This document shows, one piece after another, positions 60,366 to 64,000 of a DNA stretch of 64,000 nucleotides; position 1 is the stretch's first letter; every line of letters begins with the position of its first letter. Source of the DNA: RDYZ01 sp964518905 (GTDB taxonomy: Bacteria; Cyanobacteriota; Cyanobacteriia; Cyanobacteriales; Geitlerinemataceae). Under the pieces are notes generated by a model. That model searched no databases and was not told the DNA's origin. It was given only the letters and a program-made list of their open reading frames with translations. The position numbers and the translations under genes are program-made. Location of the stretch: positions 1 to 64,000 of the forward strand of contig CAZFJL010000015.1 of assembly GCA_964518905.1 (NCBI GenBank). The letters are read 5' to 3'.

Positions 60366-60394
60366 TTACTCACAAGTTCTGAAACCGCTATAAT
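60366..60394 (+). promoter_or_regulatory. Candidate promoter of the island operon
   Basis: TATAAT at 60389-60394 is a perfect -10 match, with a weak TTACTC -35 at 60366-60371, 17 bases apart, about 24 bases before the methyltransferase ATG. In AT-rich DNA a chance match is possible. Confidence 0.35.
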
Positions 60395-60417
60395 ATTCAT
60401 TAAGTTGATTAAAAAAA

Positions 60418-61158
60418 ATGAAAGATTTTGATTTTGAAATCCGAATCCCACAAGAGATTAATAACTTGGTGATTCAGGAAGAATTCTTTTGGTTGATTGA
60501 AAATGGAAAGGAACGTAAAGTTAAATTACACGACTATTCTCAAATGTATAGCGTTCCATATCTTTATGAGCATTTAATGGGAAAGTTAGAGGCTAAATCT
60601 CATACCGTTCTATCTTCTTTACTGATAGATAAAGTCACTCAATCAGGTATTGCTATTGAAGACTTAGTAATACTAGAAGTTGGAGCAGGAAGTGGAATGG
60701 TCGGTAAGGCTTTAGCAGACTTAGGAGTTAAGTCAATTGTTGGACTTGATATCTTGCCCGAAGCAGCAGAAGCAGCCCAACGAGAAGTACCCGGAGTTTA
60801 CGAAAATTACTATGTTGAAGATTTGACTCAATCAAGCAAAAAAACATTGGACACTTTAAACAGCCGAGGCTTTAATTGTATCCTTTGTGGTTCAGCACTA
60901 GGATTTAATCATATTCCTGCGATCGCTTGGTCAAGAGCATTTAACATGATTGCACCTAATAGTTTTATTGCTTTCAATGTACAAACAGAACGTTGGGAAG
61001 ATAAGGGCGAAAACTCTTTTTCAGCATGGCATCCTTGGGTAACTAAAACTGATATTTTTGAAATTACTCAAACCCATAACTATCAACACCGATTTTATAT
61101 GGATGGAAGATCACTAGATTACGTAGCTATCATTGGCAGAAAAAAAGGCAATATCTAG
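60418..61158 (+). CDS. SAM-dependent methyltransferase (class I)
   Basis: Transfers a methyl group from SAM; acceptor unknown. Seen (246 aa): an N-terminal helical region (VIQEEFFWLIENGKERKVKL), then the Rossmann core with motif I VILEVGAGSGMVGKALADLG at about 85-104, post-I acidic GLDILPEAAEAAQREV (Asp-binding of SAM ribose), a motif II-like NCILCGSALGFNHIPAIA, and a C-terminal FIAFNVQTERWEDKGENSFS. It has no radical-SAM Cys motif and no membrane segment. First gene of three in the AT-rich island; 32 bases before the PLP-enzyme gene. The AT-rich composition and the absence of a strong ribosome site differ from the flanking genes. Confidence 0.85.
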   Translation: MKDFDFEIRIPQEINNLVIQEEFFWLIENGKERKVKLHDYSQMYSVPYLYEHLMGKLEAKSHTVLSSLLIDKVTQSGIAIEDLVILEVGAGSGMVGKALADLGVKSIVGLDILPEAAEAAQREVPGVYENYYVEDLTQSSKKTLDTLNSRGFNCILCGSALGFNHIPAIAWSRAFNMIAPNSFIAFNVQTERWEDKGENSFSAWHPWVTKTDIFEITQTHNYQHRFYMDGRSLDYVAIIGRKKGNI

Positions 61159-61190
61159 TAATAGCAAACGTTTTTGAGTTAAATAAGGTT

Positions 61191-62336
61191 ATGTCCAAGA
61201 AAAGAGAAAAAGAAATTTACGATAATAGTTGCATAACTCCCATATATCAAAACTCTACTTACTTTTTTAAAAATACTGAACAGGTTGTAAAGTATCACAA
61301 AAAGGAAGCAAATTTGGGAAGATATGGACGATATGATAATCCCAATTGGTTGGAATTTGAAAGCAGAATGGCTACTCTTGATAATCATGAGGAGGCTTTA
61401 CTATTTTCTTCTGGGATGAATGCGATCGCCACAACTATATGCAGTTTTGTTGAGCAAAATGATCTCTTACTTTACAGTGGAAAATGTTATAGAAACATTA
61501 GAAAGTTTTTTGATTTAATTTTACCTAAATGGGGTGTAAAGACTATACCTATAGACCCAATAAATGGTAATTATTTCGCTGAAGAATATCGAAATAAAAC
61601 CAAAATTGTTTTTATAGAAATGCCGTCTAATCCCCATTTGTATTTAGTAGATTTAGCTGAAATCAAAAGCAAGCTTAATCCTAATACATTACTGATTGTA
61701 GATAGTACCTTGTCAACACCATATAACTTCCAACCTCAAAAGTTTGGTGCAGATTTAACTATTCACAGTTGTAGTAAATATATTGGAGGTCATGGCGATA
61801 TTTTAGCTGGTACTGTAGCAGGTTCAAAAGATTTAATTGAACAAATTAGGACTTATCGAAATATTATGGGGGGAATTGCCGATCCTCATAGTGCATTTCT
61901 ACTAAATAGAAGTTTGGATACTCTCGAAATTAGAATGAGACATTTTAATGAAACTGGAATGAAAATTGCTAAATATCTAGAAAATCAACCTCAAGTTAAA
62001 AAAGTCTTTTATACTAGTCTTGAAAGTCATCAACACTATGATTTAGCTCAAAAATATTTGACAGGAAATGGAGGTGTAATTTCTTTCGAACTTGATGCCG
62101 ATCAAAAAGTAACTTCAGAATTTGTAGATGCTTTACAAGTTCCTTTTATGGGTACTAATTTTGGCTCAAGTCATAGTATGGTTGAACAATGTAGTATTTT
62201 CACTTATTGTCATCTCTCATCTTTGGAAAAACAAGAATTAGAAATTAGTGATAGCCTAGTAAGACTCAGTATAGGCTATGAAGATAGTGAGTTGATAATT
62301 AAGGATCTAGATCAAGCCTTAAAAAAAATAGATTGA
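61191..62336 (+). CDS. Cys/Met-metabolism PLP enzyme (cystathionine gamma-synthase/lyase-like)
   Basis: Fold-type I PLP enzyme that works at the beta or gamma carbon of an amino acid. Seen (381 aa): GRYGRYDNPNWLEFESRM (the family Y.R..NP motif), ALLFSSGMNAIATTICSF, IVDSTLSTPYNFQPQKFGAD, PLP Lys in TIHSCSKYIGGHGDILAGTV, GNGGVISFELDADQKVTSEF, FGSSHSMVEQCSIFTYCHLS and LVRLSIGYEDSELIIKDLDQ. These are the standard landmarks, so it should be catalytic; gamma-synthase, gamma-lyase and O-acyl-homoserine sulfhydrylase activities cannot be separated by eye. It lies between the methyltransferase and the HxG dioxygenase-like gene, far from any methionine-pathway gene, which favours a specialised role. 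Confidence 0.88.
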   Translation: MSKKREKEIYDNSCITPIYQNSTYFFKNTEQVVKYHKKEANLGRYGRYDNPNWLEFESRMATLDNHEEALLFSSGMNAIATTICSFVEQNDLLLYSGKCYRNIRKFFDLILPKWGVKTIPIDPINGNYFAEEYRNKTKIVFIEMPSNPHLYLVDLAEIKSKLNPNTLLIVDSTLSTPYNFQPQKFGADLTIHSCSKYIGGHGDILAGTVAGSKDLIEQIRTYRNIMGGIADPHSAFLLNRSLDTLEIRMRHFNETGMKIAKYLENQPQVKKVFYTSLESHQHYDLAQKYLTGNGGVISFELDADQKVTSEFVDALQVPFMGTNFGSSHSMVEQCSIFTYCHLSSLEKQELEISDSLVRLSIGYEDSELIIKDLDQALKKID

Positions 62337-62434
62337 GCTAAATTTAAAAGTTCAGAAAAACTTTACTGGTTAATTTTCTAGTTACAATGTTCATTGTTAG
62401 ATATTGATAATCACTTATTGTTAAATTATTTATC

Positions 62435-63289
62435 ATGAGTTTATTAGTTAATAATACTGAGATCAAAGAAGAAGAGGTTAAGTCTTTCCAAGAAAAAGGA
62501 TTTATTCCTTTAAGAAAGTTGTTAAGTAATGATGCAATTAATGATTTAAGAAAAATCATTAATTCTCCTCAAATTCACAATCCTTCAAAATCTTTTTATG
62601 GTGATTTTGCTAAAATGGGTTACAATCTTGAAAATTCGACACTTCAAGATATATACTCTTCAAAAGAACTTGAAATTATCTTAAATCAGTTAACAAATAA
62701 AAAACTGAAATTTACACAAGCAATGGGGTTTGAATTAGAGCCTCAAAGAACAGGGTTTAATTGGCACGTTGGTATCCAAGCTTTTCACTATATTATGCCA
62801 GAAGAGTTTGCTTGTTCTTTATGGATTCCCCTAGACCCAATTAATATAAAAGAGCAACACGGAGGAATGGCATACGTCCCTCGAAATATTTATTCAGCTT
62901 CTGAATATTTTTCTCTGATTTACCAATTAGTTCAACAAGAAAATATATCTGAATTGTTAACAGAGCAAGAATTTCATGATTCCCAATATGCCTCTAAGAT
63001 TGAAAGTTTAATTTTGGAGCAAAATAAAGTAGAAGATAATTTTGAGTTAGGAGATGCTTTTTTATTTGATAAATTTGTTTGGCATAGAAGTTGTCCTCTA
63101 AAAGAAGGAAAAATGCCATCTAGAATGGCAATTGTGATCCGTTTTATAGACTCTCAAGCTAGATATTCCAAAAAATTCTTAGAAGGTCTTGCTAGAAGTC
63201 GTCAAAGTTTTGGCAAGCCTCTTAACACTCTATTTGGATATAAATTTTCTACTGTTGAAGATGGTGAATCATTATCAAAATATTTATAA
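62435..63289 (+). CDS. PhyH-like Fe(II)/2-oxoglutarate enzyme with HxG motif (halogenase-like)
   Basis: Cupin-fold iron enzyme of the phytanoyl-CoA dioxygenase family. Seen (284 aa): N-terminal KSFQEKGFIPLRKLLSNDAI, typical of PhyH (Gly-Phe plus small loop); the proximal ligand region TGFNWHVGIQAFHYI at about 106-120, where His 111 is followed by Val 112 and Gly 113 instead of Asp; SLWIPLDPINIKEQHGGMAY then VPRN, the usual core strand; the distal ligand His 217 (DKFVWHRSCP); and Arg 230 (PSRMAIVIRF) to hold 2-oxoglutarate. A missing acid with both His and Arg kept is the pattern of SyrB2-, WelO5- and BesD-type halogenases, where chloride takes the empty site. It could instead be a non-halogenating variant. 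Last gene of the island. Confidence 0.8.
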   Translation: MSLLVNNTEIKEEEVKSFQEKGFIPLRKLLSNDAINDLRKIINSPQIHNPSKSFYGDFAKMGYNLENSTLQDIYSSKELEIILNQLTNKKLKFTQAMGFELEPQRTGFNWHVGIQAFHYIMPEEFACSLWIPLDPINIKEQHGGMAYVPRNIYSASEYFSLIYQLVQQENISELLTEQEFHDSQYASKIESLILEQNKVEDNFELGDAFLFDKFVWHRSCPLKEGKMPSRMAIVIRFIDSQARYSKKFLEGLARSRQSFGKPLNTLFGYKFSTVEDGESLSKYL

Positions 63290-63323
63290 AAGATCATGGT
63301 TTAAAATCTTGCCTAATCTGAGA

Positions 63324-63439
63324 TATAGCAAAAAACGATTTGGTTAGGACGTATAAAAAAAGCTGAGAGCACTGAGCGGAGTCGAAGTGCGGTTTTCAGC
63401 TTGGACGAGAGTGTCCTAACACAATCGGCTTACGCTATA
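63324..63439. repeat. Inverted-repeat element, TATAGCA family (copy A4)
   Basis: TATAGCAAAAAACGATTTGG...TTAGGA and TCCTAA...ATCGGCTTACGCTATA, with core GCACTGAGCGGAGTCGAAGTGC. It lies immediately beyond the island's last gene and next to the right half of the TACGAAATCCG element. Confidence 0.8.
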
Positions 63440-63450
63440 TAGCAAAGAAT

Positions 63451-63526
63451 GGGACACTGAGCGGAGTCGAAGTGCGGTGTTCGCTCAGAGCGGCGATCTA
63501 AGTCTATACACAGCCGGATTTCGTAT
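63451..63526. repeat. Half of a TACGAAATCCG-family element, right side of island
   Basis: ACACTGAGCGGAGTCGAAGTGC through GTCTATACACAGCCGGATTTCGTA matches the reverse complement of the left half of the complete copy at 29340. Together with 60221-60254 it would form one element in reverse orientation, interrupted by about 3.2 kb. Confidence 0.7.
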
Positions 63527-63561
63527 CAGGTGAAATTCAGATAGATAGCAGAGAATCAAAT

Positions 63562-63600
63562 TAAAAGCCCCTTTCTCCAGTTAGAAAAAGGGGCTTTTAG
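63562..63600. terminator. Bidirectional terminator between island and typA
   Basis: AAAAGCCCCTTT pairs with AAAGGGGCTTTT around CTCCAGTTAGAA, about 35 bases from the typA stop, with T- or A-rich tails in both directions. Confidence 0.85.
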
Positions 63601-63634
63601 CTGTTGAATTTTAGCTGTTAAAGCGGGCGACGAT

Positions 63635-64000
63635 CTAACGTTTAGCTAGTTTCTTCGCATCGATTTTACGCAGGCGCACCGACTCCGGCGTGATTTCCAC
63701 CAGCTCATCGGATGCAATATATTCGAGGGCACGTTCGAGACTCATTTCCATCGGGGATTGGAGCTGCACCAGCTCATCACCGGACGAAGCGCGGTGGTTC
63801 GTCAATTGCTTGGTTTTGCAAATGTTGAGTTCGAGATCCTGCTGGCGATTGCTTTCGCCGACGACCATGCCTTTATAGACCCGTGTACCCGGTTCGATGA
63901 AGAAGACACCGCGATCTTCGGCATTCTTCAGTGCGTAGAAGGTTGCGACACCCTCCTCAAACGAAATCAGCGCACCATTGCGACGGGTTTCGACGTTGCC
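63635..64000 (-). CDS. typA: GTPase TypA/BipA, C-terminal part (runs off the window)
   Basis: Ribosome-associated translational GTPase of the EF-G family. Only about 121 C-terminal codons are present, reading in from the window edge. Seen: GNVETRRNGALISFEEGVAT, FFIEPGTRVYKGMVVGE, the conserved CKTKQLTNHRASSGDELVQL, SLERALEYIASDELVEITPE and SVRLRKIDAKKLAKR, matching the TypA-specific C-terminal domain. The stop TAG is at 63635-63637. Upstream GTPase domains are outside the window. Confidence 0.95.
   Translation of the reverse strand, partial: GNVETRRNGALISFEEGVATFYALKNAEDRGVFFIEPGTRVYKGMVVGESNRQQDLELNICKTKQLTNHRASSGDELVQLQSPMEMSLERALEYIASDELVEITPESVRLRKIDAKKLAKR

Noticed and set aside
62435..63289. 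Reading the HxG protein as an ordinary phytanoyl-CoA hydroxylase
   Set aside because: The acidic iron ligand is absent while the other active-site residues are kept, so the usual hydroxylase label would mislead.

Overview
The window is a piece of a cyanobacterial chromosome. Evidence: the HIP1 octamer GCGATCGC and its core CGATCG occur throughout; photosynthesis genes are scattered among unrelated genes (psbY, petN, psbV, an FtsH2-type protease, a crtD-like carotenoid desaturase); and many proteins look typically cyanobacterial (RRM protein Rbp, Ycf29-like regulator, RemA-like DUF370 protein, Uma2 protein). Most of the DNA is fairly GC-rich (36 of 60 bases in a sample line inside accD). I cannot name a genus.

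Layout. 1-6.7 kb: cobA (siroheme/corrin), a HEAT-repeat protein, a chemoreceptor-like protein, ilvC and a Uma2 protein. 6.7-11 kb: dnaB interrupted by two inteins, then a LuxR-type response regulator. 11-20.3 kb: eno, a secreted M23 peptidase, psbY, a GAF histidine kinase, ftsH and a P450. 20.5-27.3 kb: an RND efflux pump with an unusually short partner, an ECF sigma/anti-sigma pair, petN and a secreted protein. 27.5-35.5 kb: crtD-like gene, 7Fe-type ferredoxin, a small periplasmic protein, a UvrD-type helicase, a repeat-rich membrane protein and rbp. 36-51.9 kb: a secreted Cys-repeat protein, an orphan Wzt-type ABC ATPase with a glycosyltransferase, a CHASE hybrid kinase, an AlaC-like aminotransferase, mgtE, an unknown modular protein, an SDR-dioxygenase fusion and a GT2 glycosyltransferase. 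52-60.2 kb: an NFACT/RqcH protein, remA-like and gmk, a small membrane protein, tRNA-Leu(UAG), psbV, accD, ilvH and a secreted protein.

60.4-63.3 kb is the most unusual part. It is an AT-rich island (16 GC of 60 bases in one sample line) with three co-directional genes: a SAM methyltransferase, a cystathionine-gamma-synthase/methionine-gamma-lyase-like PLP enzyme, and a PhyH-like Fe(II)/2-oxoglutarate enzyme whose metal motif reads His-Val-Gly instead of His-x-Asp. Loss of that acidic ligand is the hallmark of radical halogenases, so the set may be a small amino-acid tailoring pathway. The two sides of the island carry what look like the two halves of one short repeat element, as if the island had inserted into it. 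The window ends inside typA.

Intergenic DNA holds several families of short non-coding inverted repeats. Three families with different ends share one hairpin core whose stem shows compensatory changes. Convergent gene pairs are usually separated by hairpins that can serve as terminators in both directions.
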